A program made the translations under genes and the position numbers. A stretch of 40,106 bases of DNA from positions 1 through 40,106 of the forward strand of contig CAZDPA010000014.1 in assembly GCA_964507195.1 (NCBI GenBank), written 5' to 3'. The notes under the pieces were generated by a model. That model worked only from the letters and a program-made list of their open reading frames with translations. It had not been told where the DNA came from and searched no databases. Positions 16,633 to 26,181 of this stretch are shown one piece after another; the first letter of the stretch is position 1, and each line of letters begins with the position of its first letter. Source of the stretch: Solimonas sp964507195. Its GTDB lineage: Bacteria > Pseudomonadota > Gammaproteobacteria > Nevskiales > Nevskiaceae.

Positions 16633-17528
16633 ATATTCGCAGCCTGGGGTATGCATTCATCGAGTCGACGAACCCGAGCGAGTGGCGTGAGTTTGGCGTG
16701 CAAGTGCTCGGCATGATGGAAGCTCAACGAGGGGGGGATGCAGACAGCGTCTACCTGCGTATTGACGAGCGTCCTTTCCGGTTTGCGATTGTTCCGGGCA
16801 AGGAGAACCGCCTGCAGCTCATTGGGCTTGAGCTGTACGACCGTGCCGAGTTCGAGCAGGCGATCAGCAAACTGAAAGGGCTGGGTATTGCCCTGACCCG
16901 TGGTACGGCAACGGAGCTCAAGGTTCGCGGTGTGATGGATCTGATTCGGTTCAGCGACCCCGCCGGCAACGTCCTGGAGTTGTACTACGGCGCTGATCTG
17001 GACTACACGAAGTTTGTATCTCCTCTGGGCGTCTCCGGCTTTCAGACCGGATTCAACGGTGATCAGGGGTTCGGGCATGCAGTACTGCCCGCGCCGAACC
17101 TCGATGAAACGCATCAGTTCTACCGTGAGGTTCTGGGCCTGGGCGATACCGACTACATGCATCTGAAGTACAGCGATGACCCGGAGGACACAGGGTTGGC
17201 GCTGAGATTCATGCACGTGAACAATCCAAGACATCACTCCGTTGCGCTGTTCGGCGGCGAAAGCGTGGTGGGATGCGTGCACCTCATGCTGGAGGTGAAC
17301 ACCATCGACGAAGTCGGTGAGTGCCTGGATCGCGTTCTTGCGCGGGAGATCCCCATCACCTCAACGCTCGGCCGGCACACGAATGACCGCATGCTGTCCT
17401 TCTACATGGTGACCCCGGCAAGCTTTTCACTTGAATACGGCTGCGATGGCCTGCAGATGGACTGGGACAACTACACGCCAACCAAGACGACGCTGCCAAG
17501 TTTTTGGGGGCACAAGTTCGGCATTTAG
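16629..17528 (+). CDS. type I extradiol ring-cleavage dioxygenase (HsaC/BphC-like)
   Basis: A 299-residue two-domain vicinal-oxygen-chelate dioxygenase that opens catechols next to the hydroxyl pair using Fe(II). The C-terminal domain holds the metal triad His150 (GFGHAV), His218 (CVHLML) and Glu269 (FSLEYG). His202/His203, His250 and Tyr259 fit the catalytic residues of BphC. The N-terminal domain (1-125) is the non-catalytic repeat. The GTG at 16629 overlaps the hydrolase stop; a GTG at 16623 is an alternative. Together with the flanking HsaA-like and C-C hydrolase genes it forms a complete hydroxylation, ring cleavage and hydrolysis sequence. Confidence 0.92.
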   Translation: MNIRSLGYAFIESTNPSEWREFGVQVLGMMEAQRGGDADSVYLRIDERPFRFAIVPGKENRLQLIGLELYDRAEFEQAISKLKGLGIALTRGTATELKVRGVMDLIRFSDPAGNVLELYYGADLDYTKFVSPLGVSGFQTGFNGDQGFGHAVLPAPNLDETHQFYREVLGLGDTDYMHLKYSDDPEDTGLALRFMHVNNPRHHSVALFGGESVVGCVHLMLEVNTIDEVGECLDRVLAREIPITSTLGRHTNDRMLSFYMVTPASFSLEYGCDGLQMDWDNYTPTKTTLPSFWGHKFGI

Positions 17529-17592
17529 CACAGGCGCCCTACCGCGACAGCAGCTGGTGGACCCTTCGATATGAGACAGGTCAGATAGAAAA

Positions 17593-18459
17593 ATGAACGA
17601 CTTCAAAGGCAAGACAGCGGTAGTCACCGGCGGCGCAAGCGGCGTCGGTTTCTCGATTTGTGCCAGATTTGGTCGCGCGGGCATGAAGATCGTCGTGGCA
17701 GATATCGAGCAGCAGGCGCTCGACAAGGCTGTCGCAGATCTCGGCGCCCTGGGCATCGTTGCATCCGCGGTAAGGACGGACGTCAGCGACGCCGCCTCAG
17801 TGGACGCCTTGGCCGATAAGGTATTTGTGCAGTTTGGCAATGTTCATGTTCTTTTCAACAACGCCGGCGTGGGCGTCAAGGAGGCCCAGAGAAAGATATG
17901 GGCTCTGACCGCAAACGACTGGAACTGGGCGTATTCAGTCAACGTGATGGGCGTCGCCAATGGCATCCGCGCCTTTGTGCCCAGAATGCTGGAGGCCAAC
18001 GAAGAAGGACATGTCGTCAACACGACCTCGTTCAACGGTGGTTGTTGCGCGTTCCCGACGACACCGATCTACGCTTCATCGAAGGCTGCGGTAACGAGCT
18101 TGACGGAAGTGCTGAACGCGCAGCTTGTGCAGGCGAAGGCGAAGATCAATGCGCACCTGCTGTACCCCGGACCGCATATGGTCAACACGCGGATTCTCGC
18201 GTCGCAACGCAATCGACAGGACAAGTTCAAGGACTCCAATGCGGTCGAGGACTACCTGTCGATGGAAGATCTGAAGAAGGCAGCTCTGGGGGCAAAAGTC
18301 GAGTTCAAACTGACAGAACCCGACGAGGTCGCCGACGCCTGCTTCGAAGGCGTTGTAAGCAATCAGTTCTGGATCAGGCCGTACGTTGAAGACCATCAGA
18401 AGATGATCTCCGCACGTACTGAATCTCTGCTTGCCAACCGCAATCCGCTTTCCGCGTGA
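17593..18459 (+). CDS. SDR-family oxidoreductase
   Basis: A 288-residue classical SDR with TGGASGVG at 12-19, NNAG at 89-92 and catalytic Ser146, Tyr160 and Lys164 (YASSK). Asp37 suggests NAD(H). Its middle and C-terminal text (VANGIRAFVPRML, NQFWIRPY) parallels the SDR at 4075-4911, so the two are probably paralogues acting on related hydroxy or keto groups. It follows the extradiol dioxygenase by 64 bases in the same direction, and its upstream ribosome-binding site is weak. A CC pair at 151-152 next to the active site is unusual. Substrate unknown. Confidence 0.85.
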   Translation: MNDFKGKTAVVTGGASGVGFSICARFGRAGMKIVVADIEQQALDKAVADLGALGIVASAVRTDVSDAASVDALADKVFVQFGNVHVLFNNAGVGVKEAQRKIWALTANDWNWAYSVNVMGVANGIRAFVPRMLEANEEGHVVNTTSFNGGCCAFPTTPIYASSKAAVTSLTEVLNAQLVQAKAKINAHLLYPGPHMVNTRILASQRNRQDKFKDSNAVEDYLSMEDLKKAALGAKVEFKLTEPDEVADACFEGVVSNQFWIRPYVEDHQKMISARTESLLANRNPLSA

Positions 18460-18483
18460 TCGCGCGTGGTGTCTGAGTCATAG

Positions 18484-20301
18484 ATGATGCGGATGCAGCG
18501 GCTAATGACGAAGGACACACGAAATGGATCGGGTGAACGGTCAGGGTGGGCAGCCATTGGAACAAGCTGCCTGCTCACCCTACTTGCGCTGTTCGCCGAG
18601 CCTGTAAGCGCCGTCTCTCTGGATCGTCCGAATTTCCTGGTTATCGTTGCGGACGATATGGCGTGGTCCGATATCGGTTACTTCGGCAGCGAGATCCGTA
18701 CTCCGAGCCTGGACAAGCTTGCGCAGCAGGGCGTGACCATGACCGCCTTCTACGCGGCACCGACATGCTCACCCAGTCGCGCCATGCTCATGACCGGCGT
18801 GGACAGCCATCTAGCCGGCTTGGGCACGATGGAAGGTGTCCAGGCGGAGAACCAGCGCGCGTCCCGCGGCTACGCCGGGCAGCTCAACGACGATGTTGTC
18901 ACGCTCCCGGAAGTGCTGAAGTCTATTGGCTACACCACGCTGATGAGCGGGAAGTGGCACCTGGCGACGCAACCTGACCAGTATCCGGACCAGCGCGGCT
19001 TCGACAGATCGTTTGCGCTTCTGGAGGGCGGGGCAAGTCATTTCAGCGATGCGGATCCGCTTTATCGTGGTGCCGGGGCTACCTACGTCGAGGATGGCAA
19101 ACCGGTCGCACTGCCCGATGATTTCTACTCCTCGATCTCCTACACGGACAAAATTATTCAGTACATGAAAGAAGCGGATCCAACTCGGCCGCTTCTCGCC
19201 TACGTTGCTTACACCGCGCCACACGATCCGCTGCAGGTCCCTACTGACTGGTCGGATCGCTATTCAGGTACCTATAGCGCAGGCCCCGCTGCTTTGAGGC
19301 GTCAACGCATTCAGCAGCTGCAGAGTCGCGGGCTGATGCCGGCCAACGCGCCAGTCTGGACGACGCCGAATCTGCCAGTTTTGTTGCCCGGACACTTCAG
19401 GCCCTGGGAAGAACTCGATGACGGAGAGCGCCTGCGCGCAAGCAGGCCGATGGAAATCTATGCTGCGATGGTTGAACTGATGGACAGTCAGATCAATCGC
19501 CTGCTTGAAGAGTTGAAGAGAAGCGGTCGACTCGAGAATACCTTCGTACTGTTCGTGTCCGACAATGGCGCCAACGGTGCCACGCCGTTGTCCTATCCCA
19601 ACAGCGACAGAGCGTGGTTTCGAAGCGCGTACATGCAGGGGACTGGCGAAGCCGCTGGACCGGGAACGCATCTCTATCTGGGACGGGAGTGGGCGTCGGC
19701 GACCGCCGCACCATTCAAGCTATATAAGGGAGCTGTAGCGGAAGGCGGTATTCGCGTTCCCTTCATTGTCGCCGGCCCGGGCGTGGCGCGCTCAGTCACG
19801 TCGGTGCAGCTCTCTCATATCACGGACGTGCCAGCGACGATATACGAGCTGACAGGTATCGACGCCAAATCCGCTGCAATCTTCAGCGGAAAAGCCTTGC
19901 CAGAAGGGCAATCGCTGGTCTCGACCTGGCAGCGCCCGCTGCATGTGCAACCCCGAGCATTCGCGACGGAGCTTTTTGGTCACGCGGCCGTTATCTCGAA
20001 CACCTGGAAGGCCGTCAGACTGAATCCCCCTCTCGGGGATGGTCGATGGAAGTTGTATGACATTGCGACGGACCCGTCGGAAATGGTCGACGCCGGTAGC
20101 GAGCATCACGAAAGGCTCGCGGAGATGACGGCGTTTTACACTGCCTACAAATCACGCGTTGGCGTGATCCCGCCGGAGCCGCCGATCGCCATCTCTATCG
20201 GGGATTTGTTTACCGAAGAATGCAACTGGTTCTGCAGTCTGACTGTCACGGTGATCGATTGCATCGTTCGCAGTTGGCAGTGGCTGGCAACAGAAGACTA
20301 A
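18484..20301 (+). CDS. exported type I sulfatase
   Basis: A 605-residue sulfatase of the alkaline-phosphatase superfamily. The formylglycine signature C-S-P-S-R lies at Cys95-Arg99, the Cys being converted by a formylglycine-generating enzyme. Metal-binding residues include Asp57-Asp58 (VADDMAWSD), the GKWHLA block and the later SDNGANG motif. A hydrophobic segment at ~22-43 ending in VSAVS is a probable signal peptide, placing the enzyme in the periplasm. The C-terminal tail is Cys/Trp-rich and may touch the membrane. It would remove sulfate esters before catabolism. Several nearby ATGs (18484, 18487, 18493, 18505) make the exact start uncertain. Confidence 0.9.
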   Translation: MMRMQRLMTKDTRNGSGERSGWAAIGTSCLLTLLALFAEPVSAVSLDRPNFLVIVADDMAWSDIGYFGSEIRTPSLDKLAQQGVTMTAFYAAPTCSPSRAMLMTGVDSHLAGLGTMEGVQAENQRASRGYAGQLNDDVVTLPEVLKSIGYTTLMSGKWHLATQPDQYPDQRGFDRSFALLEGGASHFSDADPLYRGAGATYVEDGKPVALPDDFYSSISYTDKIIQYMKEADPTRPLLAYVAYTAPHDPLQVPTDWSDRYSGTYSAGPAALRRQRIQQLQSRGLMPANAPVWTTPNLPVLLPGHFRPWEELDDGERLRASRPMEIYAAMVELMDSQINRLLEELKRSGRLENTFVLFVSDNGANGATPLSYPNSDRAWFRSAYMQGTGEAAGPGTHLYLGREWASATAAPFKLYKGAVAEGGIRVPFIVAGPGVARSVTSVQLSHITDVPATIYELTGIDAKSAAIFSGKALPEGQSLVSTWQRPLHVQPRAFATELFGHAAVISNTWKAVRLNPPLGDGRWKLYDIATDPSEMVDAGSEHHERLAEMTAFYTAYKSRVGVIPPEPPIAISIGDLFTEECNWFCSLTVTVIDCIVRSWQWLATED

Positions 20302-20462
20302 GAAGCGCAGCCGTGTACGCGCTCGCGCTGAGTCCACGCATTCCGTAGACCATCACACACGAACGAAGCAGGCGTGAGAACTCATGCTTTGCGGGATCGA
20401 GAACCGCTTCAGCAATGCGCCATTAGGCCGTCGTCGGCAACATTCAAATTACGAGTCGCGTC

Positions 20463-20491
20463 TTACTGTCAAGTGAATCGCGCCCTATACT
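20463..20491 (+). promoter_or_regulatory. putative sigma-70 promoter of the second receptor unit
   Basis: A near-consensus -10 box TATACT (20486-20491) stands 17 bases from a weak -35 TTACTG (20463-20468), about 42 bases before the receptor start. The weak -35 suggests an activator is needed. Confidence 0.45.
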
Positions 20492-20532
20492 TTTCTCATT
20501 AGAAGAAGTTTGTGCGATACAACGGAGGCGTC

Positions 20533-23310
20533 ATGAGAACAAGACTCCTGGCAGTGCTTGCCGCGAGCCTGATTGCATTGCCCCAGTCCGCTTTCGCAGA
20601 TGACGCAGAGAACAAGAGCGACGCGACCGAGGAGGGCGGCGCGGCGGTCGGGAACGAGCAGTCTCTGTCGAATGAGTCGGCTGGCGAGTGGGACTTTCTC
20701 GAAAGCATTGGCGCGACCTTTGACGCTCAGCCGGTCAATTCCGACGAGTCTGACAGTGACCTCAGCGACAGCGGCGCAGCTTCAGAAGCCGCAGAGACCC
20801 CTTCATCCGACTCGAATGCCTCAGAGATCACGTCGTCGGTCGCTGTTGAGCCGCTCAGGGACGAGCATCCGCTTACGGAAAAGCCCCCGAAATCGAGGCC
20901 TAGCGGCGTGGCGCTGGAAGAGATTGTCGTTACCGCACGAAAGAGAGCAGAGAATTTGCAGGACGTTCCAGTGTCCGTGACTGCGGTCTCCAGTGAAGAG
21001 ATGAGAGCGAACAACATCTCCACGATTGCCGATGTTGCGAGACTTGCGCCGGGCCTGGATCAGCGAGAGGGGCGCAAGCAGGGCGCGTTCTCGATTCGCG
21101 GGGTGGGTCAAATTCGCATCACTGAACTGCAGGCCGATCCTGGAGTCGGTGTCTACATCGACGGCATCTTCCTGGCAAGAAACGACAGCCAGCTGATGGA
21201 TACCCTGACGCTAGAGAATGTACAGGTGCTGCGGGGTCCTCAGGGAACGCTTTTCGGAAAGAACACGATTGGCGGAGCAATACTGGTCACGACCAAGGCG
21301 CCAAGCGATGAATTCTCGGTAAGTCTCGGCACAAAGCTCGACGGGCTGGGCCAGCGAGATGCGCAGCTGGCTGTTGATGTTCCTCTCATAGGCGGAACAC
21401 TGTACTCGAAGCTCACTGTCGGATCAGTTCGCTCGGACGGATACGCGAAGGACGATGACAGCGATACTCGGATGGGCAATGACGACAGGCAGATTGCGGC
21501 GTTGCAACTGCTATGGAACATCAGCGACGACGTAACCCTGAAGACTCTGGCGAACTTTAGCCGCCAGAATGACGGTATAGCGGCACATTACTGTCAGCAG
21601 ATCACGCCAATTGGTGCGGTGAGCTTTGCGCGCGCGCCAGGGCGCGAGGAAAACTACAGTGAGGTGTGCAGTGAGGCCGAAGCACTGATCGGCAAGGAAA
21701 GGGTTAGCCACGAGAATGTTGTTTCAGGGTACACGTCGCGCGATGCGCTGTTCGGGGCGACGCTGAACTGGGACACCGCGGTCGGTACTTTCAAGAGCAT
21801 CACCTCCTACGCATACAAAGGGCACGGTAGTCAGGACTACGACTTCGACGCTACGGACTTGTTCCTCATTGGGAACACATCGTACGGAAGGGAGCAACTG
21901 AGAAAGCAGGGGATTTACGACGAGGACGACAGTAGAACCACCGTATCTCAGGAACTTCAGTTCACAGGGAACGCGCTCGAGGATCGTCTGAAGTACACGA
22001 TCGGCCTGTTCGGATCCTCTGAATCGCTCGACAACCAGCTGGGCGGGCAACTGACCACCCTCGAGGGCTGGGTTGGCTTTGAGAGATTGCCGGGCTTGCC
22101 TGATATCAATTCACTTTGCCTTGGCGGCATCACTGGACAGGGGTGCCTTTATGTAAGAGGTATCAGTACGCTCAGTGCCTCTGACTATGAGAACTCCTCA
22201 TACGCATTGTTCTCCCAGGCAAGCTACGACCTGACGTCTAGCGTTCAGATCACAGCCGGACTCCGCTACACCTTGGAGGAGCGAGTTCTCGACCTCGAGC
22301 AGTTTGGCTCACAGTCAGTTCCCCCGCTTCTCGGCATCGTCCCTCTCCCGGGTCTGCCGATTACGGTCATGACCGAGACGCAGTTCAATCTGCTCGAGGG
22401 CAACGTGATGCAACTCTCTCGTGGCCCACAGCAGCACGGCGAGGTCAGTTTCGAACGCCTGTCGCCAATGGCAAGCGTATCGTGGAATGTCACCGACAGC
22501 GTGGAGTGGGAGTCAGTTGACTCTCTGATGCTCTACGCGACGGTGGCTGAAGGGTTCAAGTCTGGAGGCTTCAACGTTCTGTCGTCCGGCATCGGCTCCT
22601 ACAAGCCGGAGTATGTCATCAGCTCGGAAGTTGGCTTTAAGCTCGACGCGCTGGATCGTAGCCTCAGACTTAACGCCGCTCTGTATAACTCCGACTATAG
22701 AGACATCCAGGTCGTTCTCACGAAGTTTCTTTCTCTTGGGGCGCCCGAGATCACCACAAACAACGCCGGCCTCGCCCGGATGCGAGGTGTGGAGGCTGAG
22801 TTGGCGTGGTTGCTCAGCCGTGAGTGGATGATCAATGTGTCCGGAAACTATATCGACGCGGCCTTTCTCGAATACGACGATGATGTTCTGGACCCGGTTA
22901 CCGGTCGATCCGCGCCAGTCGACCGAAGCGACGAGCCGTTCCCTTTCATTCCGTGCTACTCCTACAACGTCGCGCTTCGATATCACGCGCCGCCGACGCG
23001 ATTCGGTGAGTTTGATCTCATGCTCAGCCGCAACACCAGAGCAGAGCAATTCATCGGCGGTGATGCGACCGCTGGGTTGCCTGAATACAGGAAGCAGGCA
23101 ACCATTGATGGACTCAGTGTCTGGACGGCCAGAGCAAGCTGGACGCCGTGGGAAGACGGACGACTGCATGTCGCTCTGTATGGCAATAACCTAACCAACG
23201 AAAAGTACGTAGCCACCGGTACCGCAGTGTACTCAGGCTTCGGCTCGAACTCGGTCACCATCGGAAAAGTTCGCCATTTTGGGTTGGAGCTCAACTACGA
23301 GTTTCATTGA
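20533..23310 (+). CDS. TonB-dependent outer-membrane receptor
   Basis: A 925-residue TonB-dependent receptor. A signal peptide ends at AFA (residue ~22). An acidic Ser/Glu/Asp-rich linker of about 105 residues follows, then EEIVVTARKR at 129-138, a plug with LRGPQGTLFGKNTIGG and a C-terminal barrel closing with RHFGLELNYEFH. The linker contains VEPLR shortly before the plug, as does the receptor at 7052-9652, so the two are probably related. The ATG at 20533 follows GGAGG; an upstream GTG at 20512 is less likely. It is the first gene of a unit with the DUF3604, PPIase and HupE-type genes. Confidence 0.93.
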   Translation: MRTRLLAVLAASLIALPQSAFADDAENKSDATEEGGAAVGNEQSLSNESAGEWDFLESIGATFDAQPVNSDESDSDLSDSGAASEAAETPSSDSNASEITSSVAVEPLRDEHPLTEKPPKSRPSGVALEEIVVTARKRAENLQDVPVSVTAVSSEEMRANNISTIADVARLAPGLDQREGRKQGAFSIRGVGQIRITELQADPGVGVYIDGIFLARNDSQLMDTLTLENVQVLRGPQGTLFGKNTIGGAILVTTKAPSDEFSVSLGTKLDGLGQRDAQLAVDVPLIGGTLYSKLTVGSVRSDGYAKDDDSDTRMGNDDRQIAALQLLWNISDDVTLKTLANFSRQNDGIAAHYCQQITPIGAVSFARAPGREENYSEVCSEAEALIGKERVSHENVVSGYTSRDALFGATLNWDTAVGTFKSITSYAYKGHGSQDYDFDATDLFLIGNTSYGREQLRKQGIYDEDDSRTTVSQELQFTGNALEDRLKYTIGLFGSSESLDNQLGGQLTTLEGWVGFERLPGLPDINSLCLGGITGQGCLYVRGISTLSASDYENSSYALFSQASYDLTSSVQITAGLRYTLEERVLDLEQFGSQSVPPLLGIVPLPGLPITVMTETQFNLLEGNVMQLSRGPQQHGEVSFERLSPMASVSWNVTDSVEWESVDSLMLYATVAEGFKSGGFNVLSSGIGSYKPEYVISSEVGFKLDALDRSLRLNAALYNSDYRDIQVVLTKFLSLGAPEITTNNAGLARMRGVEAELAWLLSREWMINVSGNYIDAAFLEYDDDVLDPVTGRSAPVDRSDEPFPFIPCYSYNVALRYHAPPTRFGEFDLMLSRNTRAEQFIGGDATAGLPEYRKQATIDGLSVWTARASWTPWEDGRLHVALYGNNLTNEKYVATGTAVYSGFGSNSVTIGKVRHFGLELNYEFH

Positions 23311-23336
23311 CAGTCAATCGTTTCAGGCCGGACGCC

Positions 23337-25211
23337 ATGCATCTACGTAGAGCGGTCATTCTTGCGCTACTTAGCCATCTCTTGGCTGGGTGCGGTGGGG
23401 CGCCGGTAGACCCGACGCTGTATCCGGAATTTGATCCTCAGAAGGCGGTTCCGCCCGTTGAGATGCCACAGGTTCCTGTCAATCCACGACGAAATCTCCT
23501 CTGGGGCGATCTCCACATTCACACCAGTCTGTCCACCGACGCCTATGTGATGGGAGTTCGCGCATTGCCGGATGATGCGTATGTGTTCGCCCAGGGCGGT
23601 GAAATCAAACACGCAGCCGGATACGGAATCCGGATCCGACGGCCGCTGGATTTCGCTGTGGTGACGGATCACTCCGAGTATCTCGGCGTCATGCGCGAGA
23701 TGGATCCGAAACTGCCGATGTCGTCGCGGCCGCTCAGGCAGCGGTTGATCGAAGATGGGGCTTTACGCACCACGGTCGCATGGATTCGAACCATGGTCAT
23801 CTTCAATCCAAGACTAGGCGCGGTCCCAGGCAGCGATCAGGCGTCGACCGCGGCGTGGAAGATGACCATCGACAGCGCCGAGCGAAACTACCAGCCAGGC
23901 CGGTTCACTACGTTCATTGGCTATGAGTGGTCTTCGATGCCGGACAAGAACAATCTTCATAGGAACGTGATCTATCGGGGCAGCAAGGCGCCCAAAGTGC
24001 CGTATAGCTCTCTCATCTGGCAAAATCCAGAAGATCTTTGGTCGGAGCTGGAGCGGCAACGCTCCGAAGGCATGGACAACCTGGCTATTCCGCACAACGG
24101 CAATGTCAGTAATGGCCTGATGTACGATTCCTTCGCATTCGATGGCTCAAAAATCGACAGCGCCTACGCTGCTCGCCGCATGAACAACGAGCCGGTGAGC
24201 GAGGTTTTCCAGATCAAGGGGCAATCCGAAACTCATCCGCAGTTGTCGCCTGACGACCAGTTCGCGGACTTCGAGATCTTCGATCGAATTCTCGCAGGAA
24301 GAATTCGGTACTCACAGCCGGAGGGCAGTTATGTCCGGGATGCCCTGAGACTGGGAATCGAGATGTCGAACTCGGAGGGTTTCAACCCCTATCAGTTTGG
24401 TGTTGTCGGCGGCTCCGACAGCCACAATGCCTCGACTCCGGCGGAGGAAGACACTTTCTCCGGAAAATTGCCTCTGCTTGATGGCAGTGCCGGAATCCGA
24501 TTGGGGCAGAGCCTTCTCTTGCCGACGGCCTATCAGATTTCCAGAAACTGGGGCTCGTCTGGTCTTGCTGCAGTATGGGCTGAGCAGAATACGAGGGAAT
24601 CAATTTTCGACGCAATTCGCAGAAAGGAAACCTACGCAACATCAGGGCCCCGCATCGCGGTTCGCTTTTTTGGCGGCTGGGGCTATCCAAGTGATTTGCT
24701 TAAAAGCACCGACCCCATTGCAATAGCCGAACAATCGGGAGTCCCCATGGGAGGACGCTTGCCCATGTCCAGTAGTGCGAACGAAACGGCCCCGACGTTC
24801 GCCGTGTGGGCTCTCAAGGACCCGGATAGCGGGAATCTCGACAGGATTCAGATCATCAAGGGCTGGGTAGATCAGTCAGGTGCGACTCATGAAAGGATCT
24901 ATGACGTCGCATTGTCTGATGGTCGAAAGCCCGACGTGGCGACGGGAGCCGTGGAGAACGTAGGCAATACTGTCGATGTCGCTACCGCAACCTATACGAA
25001 CAGCATCGGCAGTGTTCAGTTGTCGTCTGTGTGGAAGGACCCGGACTTCGATTCCACAAAGCCTGCCTTTTATTACGCGAGAGCGATCGAGATTCCGACT
25101 CCTCGTTGGTCGACGTACGATGCCGTCAAGTTGGGGATTCCCGCACCAGCTCCGACCACGATACAGGAGCGCGCGGTGACGTCTGCTATCTGGTTTGAGC
25201 CCGAGAGATGA
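23337..25211 (+). CDS. DUF3604 (PHP-like) lipoprotein
   Basis: A 624-residue protein of the DUF3604 family, related to PHP-type metal-dependent phosphoesterases. The lipobox LLAGC places lipid attachment at Cys19, so it is probably anchored in the outer or inner membrane facing the periplasm. Candidate metal ligands are in WGDLHIHTS (56-64), VVTDHSEYLG, the IPHNGN segment and VGGSDSHNA, the usual His/Asp pattern of the family. The biochemical reaction is not established for this family as far as I know. The ATG at 23337 gives a clean lipoprotein signal; a TTG at 23307 overlapping the receptor stop is possible. It overlaps the next gene by four bases. Confidence 0.85.
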   Translation: MHLRRAVILALLSHLLAGCGGAPVDPTLYPEFDPQKAVPPVEMPQVPVNPRRNLLWGDLHIHTSLSTDAYVMGVRALPDDAYVFAQGGEIKHAAGYGIRIRRPLDFAVVTDHSEYLGVMREMDPKLPMSSRPLRQRLIEDGALRTTVAWIRTMVIFNPRLGAVPGSDQASTAAWKMTIDSAERNYQPGRFTTFIGYEWSSMPDKNNLHRNVIYRGSKAPKVPYSSLIWQNPEDLWSELERQRSEGMDNLAIPHNGNVSNGLMYDSFAFDGSKIDSAYAARRMNNEPVSEVFQIKGQSETHPQLSPDDQFADFEIFDRILAGRIRYSQPEGSYVRDALRLGIEMSNSEGFNPYQFGVVGGSDSHNASTPAEEDTFSGKLPLLDGSAGIRLGQSLLLPTAYQISRNWGSSGLAAVWAEQNTRESIFDAIRRKETYATSGPRIAVRFFGGWGYPSDLLKSTDPIAIAEQSGVPMGGRLPMSSSANETAPTFAVWALKDPDSGNLDRIQIIKGWVDQSGATHERIYDVALSDGRKPDVATGAVENVGNTVDVATATYTNSIGSVQLSSVWKDPDFDSTKPAFYYARAIEIPTPRWSTYDAVKLGIPAPAPTTIQERAVTSAIWFEPER

Positions 25212-26179
25212 ACTATCGGGAATCAGCGCCGAACTTGCGCGCGTCGCCACTGCTTCGGTTCGTAGCAATTGGATTTATCCTGTGGCTTGGGAGTCTATAC
25301 AACGAATGGCGGGGGACCTTTGTCGTCGACCCGCCGAGCGAACAGTCGCTTGAAGTTAGCTATCGAGATTGGGCGCAGAGAGCTGGCTTCTATCCCAATG
25401 ATCGCCAGCGCGAGGAGATACTGCGGACCGAGGTGGAGGACCGTGTCCTCTTCACGGAGGCTGTGCGTCAGAAGCTGTTTCGTGACGATTCGATGGTGTA
25501 TCAGCGACTTCTCACGAACGCCAGGTTTGTTGGCATAGAAGGCGATGACGCTGAAGTCGTTAGGACTGCTCTGGCTCTGAACCTGCACCTCAGCGACGAA
25601 CTCATTCGGCGGCATCTGATTGAGAAGCTAAAAGCCCGGGTCCGGGCGATGGCACACCCGATTGTGCCACCGAGCAACGCGCTACTGCATTCTCGCTATC
25701 GTTCTGACCGGGACAGATGGAAGCGTGCGCCGAGCATCGCGCTGGAGCAAATCTTCTTCAGCGCAGACGCCCCCGATCTGAATGCGCGACTAACCTCGGC
25801 ACGAATCGCACTTGACGCCAGCCACGTTTCTGAAGAGAGGGCTTACATGCTTGGAGACCGGTTCCTCCTCGGCAACAAGTTCCCGTGGATCGAGCTGCCC
25901 AAAGTAAGGGATATGTTCGGGCAGGCGTTCGCGGACGCCTTGCAAGCCGCGATCGACTCTGGCGATGCCCCGCCGGGCAACAGGGATTGGATCGGGCCAG
26001 TGGAATCGTCGTACGGCGTTCACTTCGTGAAAATCACGTCATACAGAGCCCCGAGTCAACGCCCGTTTGATGACGTAATGAGTACGCTCATCTTTGAAGA
26101 AGAACAAAAGGCAGAAAGCAACGCCCTTGTTCAATACATGTCCGAATTGTTGGTGAAGTACAGGATCGGAACTTCGTAG
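25208..26179 (+). CDS. membrane-anchored parvulin-like peptidyl-prolyl isomerase
   Basis: A 323-residue protein with one membrane segment near residues 16-32 (LRFVAIGFILWLGSLY), a helical middle region and a PpiC/parvulin-like domain at ~170-290. The last strand, DWIGPVESSYGVHFVKI, is typical of rotamase domains, and IALEQIFFS stands where canonical parvulins have an ARHIL-type strand. It would sit in the periplasm as a folding factor or chaperone. Its ATG overlaps the DUF3604 stop (ATGA) and the HupE-type gene starts two bases after its own stop, so it is tightly coupled and probably helps assemble this cassette's exported proteins. Catalytic activity is not certain. Confidence 0.8.
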   Translation: MNYRESAPNLRASPLLRFVAIGFILWLGSLYNEWRGTFVVDPPSEQSLEVSYRDWAQRAGFYPNDRQREEILRTEVEDRVLFTEAVRQKLFRDDSMVYQRLLTNARFVGIEGDDAEVVRTALALNLHLSDELIRRHLIEKLKARVRAMAHPIVPPSNALLHSRYRSDRDRWKRAPSIALEQIFFSADAPDLNARLTSARIALDASHVSEERAYMLGDRFLLGNKFPWIELPKVRDMFGQAFADALQAAIDSGDAPPGNRDWIGPVESSYGVHFVKITSYRAPSQRPFDDVMSTLIFEEEQKAESNALVQYMSELLVKYRIGTS

Positions 26180-26181
26180 AC

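Noticed and set aside
12209..18459. Standard steroid (hsa/ksh) degradation cluster
   Set aside because: KstD, KshB, HsaB beside HsaA, HsaE-G and CoA-dependent genes are missing, so only individual enzyme similarities are claimed.
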